From Selaginella moellendorffii (Eukaryota; Streptophyta; Lycopodiopsida; Selaginellales; Selaginellaceae): a stretch of DNA of 64,000 nt. Shown piece by piece: positions 11,401-22,478 of this stretch (position 1 is the first letter of the stretch; each line of letters begins with the position of its first letter). Made by a program: the position numbers and the translations under genes. The stretch spans positions 463,512-527,511 of the forward strand of contig NW_003314295.1 of the NCBI RefSeq assembly GCF_000143415.4, in the 5' to 3' direction. The notes beneath the pieces were generated by a model, which made no database searches, was not told the DNA's origin, and saw only the letters and a list, made by a program, of their open reading frames with translations.

Positions 11401-11419
11401 AAAAATAAAGGTGAAAAAT

Positions 11420-11610
11420 AAAGTATGCCAAAGCTATCTAGCTCCCACCGAAGAAATTCTTCTTTCTTATGGAGTGCTGGATCTCGTCAACTTATCCCTG
11501 ATTTCGAGGAGTGTGAGGCAAATTTTTGTAGGAGCTTTGATTACCAGGGGCTACACATGCAAAGAGTCCCAGGAGCGAAAGCTGATGGAAGAAACATACC
11601 GCTCCTGAGC
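11420..11610 (-). pseudogene. CemA/DLDG1-like exon 1 fragment
   Basis: The plus strand at 11429-11608 repeats the antisense of exon 1 in the same form as 6395-6560 (cctgatttcgaggaatgcgag-like phrase, then ggagc...gattac.aggggcta.catgcaaag). Only the 5' half of exon 1 remains. It lies head-to-head with copy 3 of the 121-residue gene, as in the other two units. Confidence 0.6.
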
Positions 11611-11773
11611 TCTTCAAATTTTAAAATATTTCACTAAACCGGTTAAGTTGCTGAAAACCTTTATCTGAAAGATGGTGAAACAATATTTGTTAGTATATCC
11701 GTTTGTTTCGTATAGGGTTTGTGATTGTAAAAGGGAGACTAGAAGAACTTCTCACGAGCAGAGCAGATCGGAG

Positions 11774-12139
11774 ATGGTGGCGGTGGACGTTGAGCGGTAT
11801 GTTGAGCTCAAGCGCATGATCGACGACTTGGCGATCGAGGCTGGTAACAATAGGAGCATCCGGGTGAGACAATACGATAGCTTCGACTTCGCGGACTATG
11901 ATCACTGGGCCGAGACCAACAACAAGAGGGCGCTCAGGCCGGACTGCCATTACATGGAGGACGAGGTGGCGTTGGATCCTCCCCATGCCGACCGGATCAC
12001 GCGGATGGTGGCCGTGGCGCTCCAGCAAGAGGAGGAAGACAACAGGAGGCAACTGGCTAAGGAGGTGAGCCACTTCACAAGGCAACTGGCGCTTCAGCAA
12101 CAACAAGCCGGGCCACCGAGCAAGAGGGCTCGCCACTGA
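11774..12139 (+). CDS. 121-residue protein of unknown function, copy 3
   Basis: Third intact copy. The frame is open further upstream (from about 11672), but the ATG of MVAVDVERY is the start shared by all copies, so I place the start at 11774. Sequence features are as in copy 2, with R for K in the IRVRQYDS motif and S for N near position 99. Its stop lies 152 bp from the stop of the intact CemA-like gene on the other strand (tail-to-tail), and the leader is the same as in copy 2. No family recognised. The basic tail suggests a nuclear or nucleic-acid-associated protein, which is only a guess. Confidence 0.7.
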   Translation: MVAVDVERYVELKRMIDDLAIEAGNNRSIRVRQYDSFDFADYDHWAETNNKRALRPDCHYMEDEVALDPPHADRITRMVAVALQQEEEDNRRQLAKEVSHFTRQLALQQQQAGPPSKRARH

Positions 12140-12290
12140 TCGTCGAATCATCCCTTGGAGGGATGATCGAAAACAATCTTGTATCACAAGCATTAACAAA
12201 ACTTGTGAGCAAAGCAAGCTCCTGCGAAGGAGCACAAAAGTTTTGTTGTTTGTACTTCCATATACCTGGCAATGAAGAGATCTTTCAGCT

Positions 12291-14174
12291 TTAGTGGCGT
12301 TCCATCTCGCGGAATATGGCCGTGAGGGACGGAGACAAGCGAGGAAGATTTCGGAAAACCTGTTGCAAAGGTGGTGGTGGTCAGTGTTTTGGTAATAGGA
12401 GCAATGTACCCATAGCTTGAAGCAGGCATCGATGGTCACTGGAACTATCGCCACGAAGGAAGATATGGAAGCTTCGTTGGCCTTCATGCCGTAGTGCTCG
12501 AGGAAAAGGTTCACCACGGTCACCCAGCCCGACTCGGAATGGTACCTAGAAAGTGGAAACATCGCTTGGTTTCATACTGTTCACAAGGAAAAGAAAACAC
12601 AAGATGGTACCCGAGGAATATGTCCGAGAAAAGAATGATAAAGAATGCCTTCCCAATGTCTGAAAGATTGCTGAAGAGACGAATACCTGAGTAACTCATG
12701 AGCTCCACCTGGTGGAAGTGAGAAGTTAAACACAAGAGCCATGAGAATTCCTGTTGTGACGTACTTGCACTGGATTGAGTATGATCAGGAGCATCAACAC
12801 TACTCCTGCCACCAAATCGGACCAGACGCTTGCAAAATTGCTTCGATTCTCTGCTCTGACTTCCTCGACCAATTCTAGCCTGGAAAAGCAACTTGAGCGG
12901 AGAACAAAGAAGCAAAGCCTGGAAACCAAGAAACTTACGCTTCGTCGTGAAGATGCTGCGTTAGTTTCTCTTCGGAAATGGGAGGAGCGATTCCAATCCT
13001 GACCTCGAACATCAAACGCTTCTCTTCGTCCTCCAGCGGAGGAACCACTCTCTTGGTCATTTGTGAGTCCGTGACGTCGAATGCCCTGGCCGCGAAAGGT
13101 ACGAGCTCGACATATCTACACAGGACTAAAAGCAAAGCTGTGAGTGACGAAACCACGAGGAGCACAGATTTCCTACCTCTTTAAGAAGGGGACCAGCAGG
13201 CAGTCATGCACAACGAAGTCTGCAAGCCACGGTATCAAAATGAGGCACGCAGCGAACTTCACCTGAAACATAAACACTGGACAAATAAATCTCTCGAGAT
13301 CTTGAAAGGAAGAACACCAACTTACTGTTGATCTTGCCGCGGACCTCGCAAATCCCCTCTCGAACTTGTTCTCCTGGTGCCACTCGAGAGGCTCTTGGAA
13401 CAAATCCGAGAATGGCCCGGTTGCTTTCCTAGCCTTTCCAAAGCTATCCAGCTCCGACCGAAGGTACTTAAGCTCCTCTTCTTTCTTGTGGAGTAGCTCC
13501 TGCTCGATCTCATCAACTTCTCCCCGAGAAGAAACTTCTTCGTCCCTAGATTTCTCCCAGCTCTCACCATCCAGCCAATCTTCCCAGCTATCACTGCGGG
13601 GGTCTCGTCCCCTCTTTCGGTACCAGCGGAGCTCGTTGATGGCGTCAACTCGCTGCTTCCAGGATTTAATCTCCTCGTCGTCGAGCATCATGCGTCCAAT
13701 CTCGTCCATGGCGGCCTCGTCGTTGTGCTCTCTCCACCAGTCGAAGTCGTCGAGCAAGAGTTTCTTCCACCAGCTTTCTCTCCTAGGACGCTTTGCATGT
13801 ATCCTCCATTCCAAGCCCCTGGCAATCAACCTTCTCTTCGCGCTGGAGAAGCTAAAGTTTCCACTGCCGCTGCCGCTACTAGCTACAAAAATTCGCCTCG
13901 CATTCCTCGAGCTCCTGGCAATCGATCCTCTAGTAGTCCTACAGAAATGCGAGTGCCCGAAGCGATCGGATACCAAAATCCGCTTCCAATTGCTTGGAAA
14001 CTCTGCTTGAATCCACACGAATCTCTGGCTCCTCGCTCCTGAGCTCTTGAAATCGGTGGAGAGCTTACCGGGGCGAAGAATTCCATCTCCCCAGGGCCGC
14101 TCGCAACGCATTTCTCTCCGGCATAGAAGCGCATCCTCATAAACCCAAAAACCTAAAGATCCCACCATATCCAT
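12291..14174 (-). CDS. CemA-like chloroplast envelope protein (DLDG1-type)
   Basis: Seven exons fit in phase: 14174-13326, 13262-13177, 13115-12939, 12879-12765, 12708-12611, 12545-12410, 12359-12291, giving 509 residues. From VKFAACLIL onward the protein follows the nuclear CemA-family protein DLDG1 (At4g31040 type): FVVHDCLLVPFLKRYVELVPFA, MFEVRIGIAPP, VRAENRSNFASVWSDLV, IGKAFFIILFSDIFLGYHSESGW, then a last exon ending IFREMERH. Four hydrophobic segments are visible (in exons 2, 4, 5 and 6), as expected for CemA. Known role of the family: inner-envelope ion or proton homeostasis affecting photosynthesis. The first 280 residues are basic then highly charged and less conserved. The exact start is uncertain, and a Met at residue 22 is an alternative start of the transit peptide. 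At least four decayed copies lie upstream. Confidence 0.85.
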
Positions 14175-14637
14175 TTGCCACGTGGCATACGCCCCTCTAA
14201 TAATCTGCCACGTGTCTTTATTTTAACTTTAGAACTTTGAAGAACTTTGGGAAAAAGGTTCATGGATTTCCAAAGAAAAATCCTCAGTGTAGTAAGATCT
14301 ACAACATCGGCGGAGCAGACTCTGAGCTCTCAGGCACGTCGCTCAAGAATGTATCCCTGCTCTTCACTTCTGCTCGCTCCCTGTCCTCGTCGTCACGACC
14401 CGATGATCTTTGCTCTTGCTGCTGCTCTTCTTGGTCCTGCTGTTCTTGCTGCTGCTCTTGCTCGTGATCATCTTTCTGCTGTTCTCCTTGCTCTCCTCCT
14501 CCATCTCCTGTTGCTGGCGTTGTCGTCGTCGCCTCGCTGCTTGCAAACACCATGCTCCTAAACGTTTCAATCAATCCTCTGGCTCCACCGGAAGAAGATG
14601 AAGCAGCGGCGCCTCTCCCTCCTCCTGGGTCTGGTAG

Positions 14638-17600
14638 TCACGACGGCGTGAAACGAGAGTTGGAAGAACTGTTTTTGACGAGGACGAACAATCCAGTTGT
14701 TGGTGGTGGACTCTTTTCGACACCTGGATCACTCTGCTTATACGAGCGAACACCCAAAGAGAGGTTAACAAAGCCATCGTTGCTCTTCGCTCTTTCCGCT
14801 CTATGCATGGCTTTGCTTTTACGTACCTTGCGACTCGGGGAAAATAAAACCGTGGACTTCCTGCTTCTCCTTCTCAACGATTGTAGAATTGGTTGAATAA
14901 GGACTCCTACGCATGCCCTGGTCATGGATCCAGTTAGAAAGGCGAGCTTGAGCTTGCAAAGAGAGGCCTTTACCTGTCTAAACTTCCCTCCGTGGATGGC
15001 TGGCGTGAAGGTGCATTCGGCCATCTCTTGCTTTTGCTTCTCTTTCCGCAACGCCTCGACTCTGGCAATCCGTTCTTGTCTATCCAACAAGATCAGTTTG
15101 TACCATTGACTCCTAGTGCTGCAAACAGGAAGGAATCCGAGAGTCAGGAGCATAAAGAGTTTTAAGAAACCGAGAACCAAAACAGTGCTCGTCACGCACC
15201 TAAACTTTCTCCTACGAGCAGCAAGCGAGCGAGAGAGGCGGCACATCTTAAACTGGAACGGGAACTTCTCGTCCTTCTTCCGTAGCTTGAAAACGTTATG
15301 CAAGCCACTGGATACAATCTTTTTCTGCAAAGTCGCGTGAAGCAACTCCGAGTGTCAGCTGATCAAACCAAGCGAAAAACGAAACAGTTGAAACCAAGTT
15401 CCATTACCTGCGCTGTTTGCATGAGTTTTTGGAACGTATCGTATGACAATGAACCTTTGCCATCGTCCATGCCCATGACAATCTTAATCTCGTCCACCAC
15501 TTCGTCCGAGAACAAGGCAGTGTCGGCTTTTTCGAGATCAACGTAGCCACTCTGAATTTTTTTCACAAAATAGAGCGCGTTAAAGTTCTTCTGTTGGTTG
15601 AAACGACACTTCTACAAACCTTATCTTTGTCGAGATGATCAAAGATTTGTTTCAACCTCCTTTCCTTGAGGTGATCCAGCAGCTGCCCGGATTTCGTACC
15701 AACGTAGTGTGACTTGGCAAGCTCAATCCTGTGTTGGATATCTCTGTCCATGAGAGACTTCTTCTTGTCCTCCATAGCAAATTTCATCTGGTATAGAAAC
15801 TCCCCGATAGGCAAATTCCTCTGCAAAAAGAACAAGACAATGAAACATCCACAACTCAACAAGCTATGAAACGCAAAGAACGAAAAAACGAGTACAAAAT
15901 CATTCGACCAACCTCGCCAACAGGCTGTCGGCCGATTGTTGGAGTGAAAAACTCCTGACCCGTGGTCGGATCGATCAGCTTCCGGCCTCCGGGTTCCAAA
16001 AGCTTTTGCTTCTTCTCGGCGAGCCTTTCAGCGTACTGCAGCAACCGATCAAAGACAGTCGTGTTGCTTTCGTCGACTTGTCCACCGTCTCCAGTTTTGT
16101 TGATGTGAGGATGAAATGTAACTCTGGACGAAGAACAAGGCGAGGGTGAGAAACACAACCAGAGAGAAGGAAGGTTCTGGTAGAAATAGAAAGAAACAAA
16201 TAATTTACACACCCTTCGGGATACCATTGCATGTATTCCGCTTGACGTCGCCTCCGGTGCTCGGCATCGTAAAACAGCTGCTCGAACCGTGTCGTGGTTT
16301 GGACGTCACGACGCTCAAACGAATGCAAGTAGTTTATCCTGGGTTTGAAGGTGCACTCCATAAGCTTGGCTTCCCACAACTGAAAGAAACATCAAGCGTT
16401 TACTACGTTTTCAAGGAATGAAAGAATGAGTGTAAGTACCTCATTGCGAAGCTCTTGCAAGTGTTCCTGGTTTTGTTTGTCCTGGACTAGCCTCTCCCAC
16501 ACAACTTCCGTTCTCTTCAAACGTTTGGCGAGCTTACTTCATGCACGTAACAGGGAAGGGAGGCTGCTGATTAGAAACAAAACAGCGAACAAACTAGCTT
16601 TATAACTGTGTGTTTTGTTGCTGGAAAAGAGAAGAAGAGAAGCAAAGTTTACCTGATCTCTGGCTTGGGAGAGATGAGCTTCAACTCGTTCATCTCGTCC
16701 TCCTGCTGCTTCTTCTCGATTTGCCGCCGCCGCTCCTGGTCCTTAGCAACAGCCTCCTGGTACAAGAGCTCGCCATAGTTTTGGAACTGCTCGGCCTCTC
16801 GTTCTCTGTTTCGCATCAATCGCCTACTTCTCTGAGAGGAAACTTTGAGCGCTAGTTAAGACAAAACGCATTCTTCTTGTTGTTTACCAGTGAAGTAACC
16901 GGTCGATCCTTCACCATCTTCTCATGGTATTGTTCCGCGATCAGCCGTGCTTCTTCCTCGACCCGTTGCTTTTGCCTTATATAGTCAGTATAAAGTCTCA
17001 AGCAGAGAGCTTTCTACACGAAAGGAAAAGGAAAAAAAAAAGAAAAAGAAAACTTTGTAAGAATGGATCAAGGTGAAAAAAACGCTCACCATCTTCTCGG
17101 ATAGCTCGGCCTTCCTTTTGTGCCTCTTTTCCTTCTTCCCCCTGTCGACGGTCTTGGTAGAAAACGTAAACGTGTGTTGGAGGAGCCTCTCGGAGAACTT
17201 AGCTGGTTTGATCCCCCTCCTGGCGGCCTGGTACTTCCGAAACTCCTCCAGCGTTTTGGGCTTCTCCATGTAAGCTCTCCTGGCCTGGCTGATAACATCC
17301 ATGGGGAGCTGCTTTTGCTTTTGCTGGCCCTTCCTCCCACGCCGCTGCCCATGCTCCTCGGCGGCGCCACCGCCACCACCACCGCCACCCTTCCCCTTTG
17401 GACTGCCACCATCGCCGCGCTGATGCTCACGGTTGATGCTCCGGAGGTTGTAGGTGATGTGCTCCGTCAATGGCACCACGAACTGGAGCGGCAGATCGTG
17501 CTGCTTGCAAAACGCGGTGGACACCTCCTCCGGGGAGTCGCCCTGCTTCAACTCGATCTGCTCCACGCGCCCGTCCTCGATCTCCACCGTGATGGAGAGA

Positions 17601-17701
17601 ACCACGCGCGGGTCATGGTCATCGGCCACGGACTCTTCGATCTCCCCACCGCTGGGGCTCTCGCTTGACATCTGGGCGATGGCGATCGACCCACCTCGCA
17701 A
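14638..17701 (-). CDS. Putative ciliary/flagellar protein with repeated CTFxPxI motifs
   Basis: Twelve exons close in frame (17701-17090, 17013-16888, 16831-16653, 16536-16440, 16379-16213, 16123-15913, 15820-15620, 15551-15408, 15324-15200, 15118-14974, 14917-14827, 14723-14638): 727 residues, or 716 from the second Met. The N-terminal part carries a folded-looking stretch (VVLSITVEIEDGRVEQIEL ... VPLTEHI), then a Gly-rich and basic linker. Three short motifs recur: ECTFKPRIN, VTFHPHIN and ECTFTPAIH. This pattern is seen in several axonemal or flagella-associated proteins. Long charged helices lie between. An EF-hand-like loop (DKDKSGYVDL) spans exons 7 and 8, but its last ligand position is Lys. 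Ciliary assignment is inference from these motifs and from the fact that lycophyte sperm are flagellate. It is divergent with the TFIIIC gene. Confidence 0.6.
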
Positions 17702-17957
17702 AAACTCAGCTTTGGGCGCCTCCTGGATCTCTCCTCCTCATCCCCGCGCCAATGCCAATCCTGGATCCTCGCCGCCGCCGCTCCGCGCCGCGATCGAGCT
17801 GAGAATGCCGCTGGGCGCCCTGTGCTAACGGAAAAGAGTGTGCTTACTGTGCTTCCAGTCGCGAGGGGTCGAGACTCTTCGGCGAGGGGCGTTCTCTTTC
17901 GCCCCCCGGGTCGTTCGTTACGAGATTCTCGGTGTGACACGTATGCCCTAAAAGCCC

Positions 17958-18000
17958 GGCGCGCGCCACCGTGGCGCGCCACGTGGCCGCAACGGCCACG
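17958..18000. promoter_or_regulatory. Two adjacent GC-rich palindromes in a divergent promoter
   Basis: Positions 17958-17980 read ggcgcgc, gccac, c, gtggc, gcgcc, an almost perfect inverted repeat. Positions 17982-18000 are a perfect 8-bp inverted repeat, CGTGGCCG and CGGCCACG, around a 3-base loop. The block holds the ACGTGG/CCACGT core recognised by plant bZIP factors (G-box type). It lies about 260 bp upstream of either coding start, so it could serve both genes. Confidence 0.4.
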
Positions 18001-18079
18001 ATCCGCCCAACGAGGAGCGCTTTAACGGAATCTTTTTATAACGGTCAACGAACATTCTGTGAGGATGTGAGCCTTATCC

Positions 18080-18244
18080 GGGATCGAACCCGCGACGTGT
18101 CTGTGGCTGGGATCGAACCCAGGCGATTGGCTAGGGCTAGGCTTTTGGTGGGCATCGAACACCAGCGCGCGCGAGGGGCGGGTGTGCGGGGGTGGGGGAT
18201 CGAACCCAGTGCCGGTGCGTGTTAACACTTTCTCGATTCGATCC
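18080..18244 (-). promoter_or_regulatory. Cluster of tRNA B-box-like motifs upstream of a TFIIIC gene
   Basis: Three exact copies of GGGTTCGATCCC (reverse complement) lie at 18080-18091, 18109-18120 and 18196-18207. A weaker one (GTGTTCGATGCC) is at 18151-18163, and on the plus strand GATTCGATCC is at 18235-18244. The tRNA/RNA polymerase III B-box consensus is GGTTCGANNCC, which the three strong copies match fully. No A-box or complete tRNA fold was found around them. The last motif ends 14 bp before the coding start at 18259. Confidence 0.5.
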
Positions 18245-18258
18245 GGGGACAGTTGGTC

Positions 18259-21200
18259 ATGGTGGCGGGATCACGCCGTCGCGCTAGTGAACACCTTGGC
18301 TCTTCTTCTACTAGTGGGAAGCGCCCTAGATATGGCGCCTCCTCTTCTTCCTCCACACCCACATTGCTAGGGCGCGGGGGGCGCGCGTCGTCTAGGGCTG
18401 CCAATGGCGCGCGGGCGTCGTCGTCCGTGGTGGCGGACGATCCCGATTTCGAGCCGGGGGATTCCGAGTGCGTGGCGCTGCCCGAGGATTCTTGGTTTGG
18501 GGCGGAGGAGGCGGCCGCGGCGATCGTTCCAGTTGTCGAGGATGCCGATGTCTCTGCTGCAACCGCCGCAGCTTCATCGTCGGCCATGCCGCTGTGCTCC
18601 GGCCCTCCAGCACAGGCTTTCGCGCTCTCCGCCACTCCTCTCTACCCTAATTCCGTCAGGTGGTCTGAGGACAACCTCCTTGCAGTTGCCGCTGGACATA
18701 TGGTCACTATACTGGTGAGTTCTTCCCATGCATTGCCTTGTTCTTGCTGAAACTTTTCTTTTTTCGTGAAGAATCCAGCATCGCTGTCGGGTCCCCGGAG
18801 CTTTGTGTCCGTCTCCGTGAAGCCGAGCTTCGATTTTGGCACCGTGAATCGTGATGGTACGTGTTAAGTTCGTTCTTGTGAGTAAGCTTTTGCCTAGATT
18901 TTGCTTTTAGAGTTAAAGCATCATTTGCTGATGCCGCTTACGCTCTCGAGGGATTCTCGTGCCGTGGTTCGCTCGATCGATTGGTCTCCGCAAGGTGTTG
19001 GATCCCATGGAGGGTACTTCTTTTTCTTTGTTCTCAAGTCACAGGCCTCTGATGTTTTCGTTTTCTCTCGGGCATTTTTTTCTTATCTTAGATGTCTTCT
19101 TGCGGTTGCCACGACAGATTATCGAGTGAAGCTGCACTCGCCACCCATGTCCGAGTATCGATCTGAGTGGATCGAGGTAAGCCACGCTTCCCTTGTTGTC
19201 TCTTGTTAACTATGAATTTGTATTGGCAGTTGTTAGACGTTTCAGAGATGATGTTTGAGTATTGTATGAAGTTTGAGTTTTTGGAAACGGAAGCATCGTT
19301 TGACATGGTACTCCTTTCGCTGACAGTTTTCTTTCATGATTGACCAGCATTTTGATAGATGTCAGATGGCATAGCTTTCAACAGAGCTTACAAGAGGCAA
19401 GGACAAATGTCCCCAGCTGAGGATCTGCTTCAGAAAAGGAGGAGAACTAGGTACTTTTACGTTTACGCACGCAGCTTTATTTTTGAAATGTTCTGCTTGT
19501 GCAGCACACCGGAGGCTTCAGTGCTTGGAATGGAGGTGAGCTACTTGTTTTGTGCTGATGGTTTTGAGCTGACTCGCATCTACTCGCAGGCTGGAAATTT
19601 ACTTAACCGTCCTCCTGTTCTATGGGATGGGCAAGCATCTCTTGCTTCAGCCCATATGAAACCTCTTGCAAACGACGGCATGGCGGATGATGCTATGAAG
19701 GTATAACTTGAATTTATCTTCAGATGACGTAACGCCTCAATGCCAGAAACGCGGTAGAAGAGGGACTTACAGTGAACAGCTTTCAGGTGCTTGTGATTTT
19801 ATATTGTTTTTTCTACGCTTCTAAGCAGGTTATGTTCTCGTAGGCTCTGCTGACGTTGAAGGTTTCGACGACGGAAAACAAACTAAAAAGAGAAAACAGC
19901 TGAGAGTCAGAGATGGACAGCTCTCGAATCTAACCGTCACCGCGCCCCAATACATGACAAGGAGTTCAATGCTGGCCTCTCTAGCCTTGGCATGGTCCTC
20001 GAAGTGCTCTTGCTGTGATAGCAACTCGCGAGTTTTTAGTGCTGTTTTTCTGTCGGTTGGGACGAAGTCTGGCATGGTTGGCTTCTGGCGGCTATCAACA
20101 CCTGACGTATACTCGGTTGAAAAAGTGCTACCGCTACCAGACGTAAGCTTTATCGGCTTCTTAAACGCACACGAGTCCTGGGTGACTGCACTTGATTGGG
20201 CGGCTGGAGCTTCAACTGATCAAGTTCTTCTGGCAACCGGAAGCTCTGATGGGAGGTACAGTTCTACCTCGTATCAGTCTATATCTAATGGATCTCACTC
20301 ATGTTACAGTGTCAAGTTGTGGCAAGGAGATACAAGAGTATTGATGCAGTGGCAACCGTCGGCGCTTTTCCTCCCCTGGACACTTCTCTTTCAGGTGAGG
20401 GAACTATCTTGCATTTAGTTTAGTAAATGACTAATGAAAACTCAGGTTACTGGTGTCGACAGTGTGCCAGTGACGTCTTTGGCCTTGAAATATTCAATTG
20501 AGGCGGATAATATTCTTATTGTCGTTGGAAAAGGATCCGGTAGCATTTTAGCTTGTGAATTAACAAGTGCAGGCCAGTGCTCTCGCAGGGCTTGCCTTCC
20601 ACGGGCTCACGACCAAGCGGTATGCTTCCAAATATATGCTTTCATGGTTTGATGTGCTTCGAGTTCCAGGTTATGGGAGTTTGCTGGTCTGCAGACAAAG
20701 ATCAGATATACTCGTGTGGCCAGGTATGTTAACATTTGTTAAGCCACTAAGTTTAAAGTCTGCTTTGACAGGATAACATGCTTCAGCTGTGGGAATTCGC
20801 TGATACGCAACTCGTAGCCGTGGAGACTTCCCTTTTGGCATCTGAGGTCCCGGCAACTGCTCCTGACGTATGTAAAACATTGCAATTGTACCCACACTAA
20901 ACTTCTAAACCTTACAGCTTCCGGCATCGGCGTTGGAATCGTTTTTTGGTGTTGCACTGTCACCTGCAAATCTTTCTCTTGCAATGGTAGGATAGGTACT
21001 TAAATTTCTCTCTCTCACTTTTCCATGTGCAGGTAAGAGGAATTGCTGCTGAAGCTGTAGATCCGATGTATCAATCCAGGTACCTAAGTTGTTTTAATTT
21101 TTTGTTGGCTAGAAATTTAAGATATTGTTTTTCCAAATCGCAGGTCACAAAAGGGTATTGTACAACTGGTCTGGGTTGGACAAGACGAAACTATCGTAAA

Positions 21201-22273
21201 AGCTGATTGTTTCGACGATCCGAGTGCTGGTAGATCGGCTTATACTATTGCTGCAAGCTGGGAGACAAAAATCATATCGGCATTCTCTCATCTAGATCGT
21301 CGAGCCTCGTTCGTCCTATGGGATTTGCTGACAGTTCTATCATTTCTCAAGCAACTCTGTGGAGGAGAGATACTGGGGTCCGTTTTTCAGAAATGGCTCT
21401 CAAATTGGAGTTTCGTAAACACGGGTACTGTCGAGGCTTGCTGCTGGTCAACAGAAGCTCTCAAGACGTGCTTACCAAGCTTGAGTTGCCGATGCCTACA
21501 GACAATGATCGTGATCTTTCGAAGGATAATCCTACAGGACTTGAAGCTTGGACTACTTACAGAAGGGTTGGAAGCCATGCACAATTCTGGATCACGTACC
21601 CAGTTAACTTCAGAGCAGCAAACATGGCTGGAAATCCTTTGGTGCATGGAGCACGAGCTAAGAGAGAGGCTGATGTTCCTGGCTTTGCTCACGGCTTTGT
21701 GGTGCAAGTCCCCTCAAGCAGAGAATGCCCAAGCTAGTGTCAAGATGGAAGCCAGGCTACCAACAGCATTTTTGATGTCCGACTGGATCCTCTTGAACTC
21801 GTCAAAGGTTTCTCCTCAACTGCTGCAGCTCGCCACTGAAGTGCATAAAGTTTATAACAGGTAGCTTCTTTTTTGTGATTGCTGTCAAGATGTTAATGCG
21901 TTTTCGGTCGTGCAGATCTGGATCAAGCTCACAAGAGCGCTGCAGCTACTGCGAGCAAACGGTTCCCTTGGAGTACCTTGAAGTTGGCTATTGCCGCGCA
22001 GAGGGAATCAACACGAGAATAAACCACCGGTTGCAGCGGTGCTCGGCTTCCTTGCAGATCTCCCTCCCTGGTCCGTCGTGGTATTGTACGTGCTGCGGTC
22101 GAAACGCCTTCCAACAGGTTCCAGAGTTTTTTTTCTCCTTGATGTCGAGGGTCCAGATTGAGAGGCTGCCTTCGATTGTGGTGCTGGAGCCCGTTGTGTC
22201 GCGGTGTCCCTTTTGCGGAATCCTGATGCAGAGGATCTTACCGGAGTTTTTCCTCACACCGTCTCTGGTGTAA
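18259..22273 (+). CDS. TFIIIC subunit, GTF3C4 (TFIIIC90)-like WD40 and zinc-finger protein
   Basis: Eighteen exons fit exactly in phase: 18259-18714, 18772-18856, 18911-19013, 19092-19176, 19230-19307, 19359-19450, 19505-19535, 19590-19700, 19747-19786, 19844-20255, 20310-20394, 20446-20619, 20670-20723, 20772-20867, 20918-20986, 21033-21079, 21144-21860, 21916-22273, giving 1030 residues. After a low-complexity Ser/Ala-rich N-terminus come WD40-type blades (SVRWSEDNLLAVAAGHMVTI, SIDWSP, LLAVATTDYRVKL, WVTALDWAAG, VCWSADKDQIYSCGQDNMLQLW). The last exon is a Cys-rich domain (CSYC, CTCC, CPFCGILMQRILPEFFLTPS) matching the zinc finger of the TFIIIC 90-kDa subunit. Family role: part of the complex that binds tRNA internal promoters and recruits TFIIIB. 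The 18259 ATG is the first good start. Confidence 0.85.
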
Positions 22274-22478
22274 GTAATGAGGTGAGTTCTCTCCTTCCTT
22301 TCAAAAGTTTTTGACGAACTTGCTGTGCTCTCGTTGCAGGCTGGTAGTTCTCAGTGCTGTGTATGTAACGGAAAACGCTTGTAAAATATGATGAGAGAGA
22401 AACTGATTATCAAACAAGCTGGTAACACACTTTTCTTTGAGATATGCATTTTTTCACACCTCTAGCTAGCTGCTCTCC

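Noticed and set aside
14299-14574. Gln/Glu-rich 91-codon frame after the putative ciliary gene
   Set aside because: It is low-complexity sequence in the likely 3' UTR on the same strand, with no conserved motif and no splice link to the upstream exons.
18061-18220. tRNA gene on the minus strand
   Set aside because: Only T-arm-like motifs are present; there is no A-box, D-arm or acceptor pairing for any of them.
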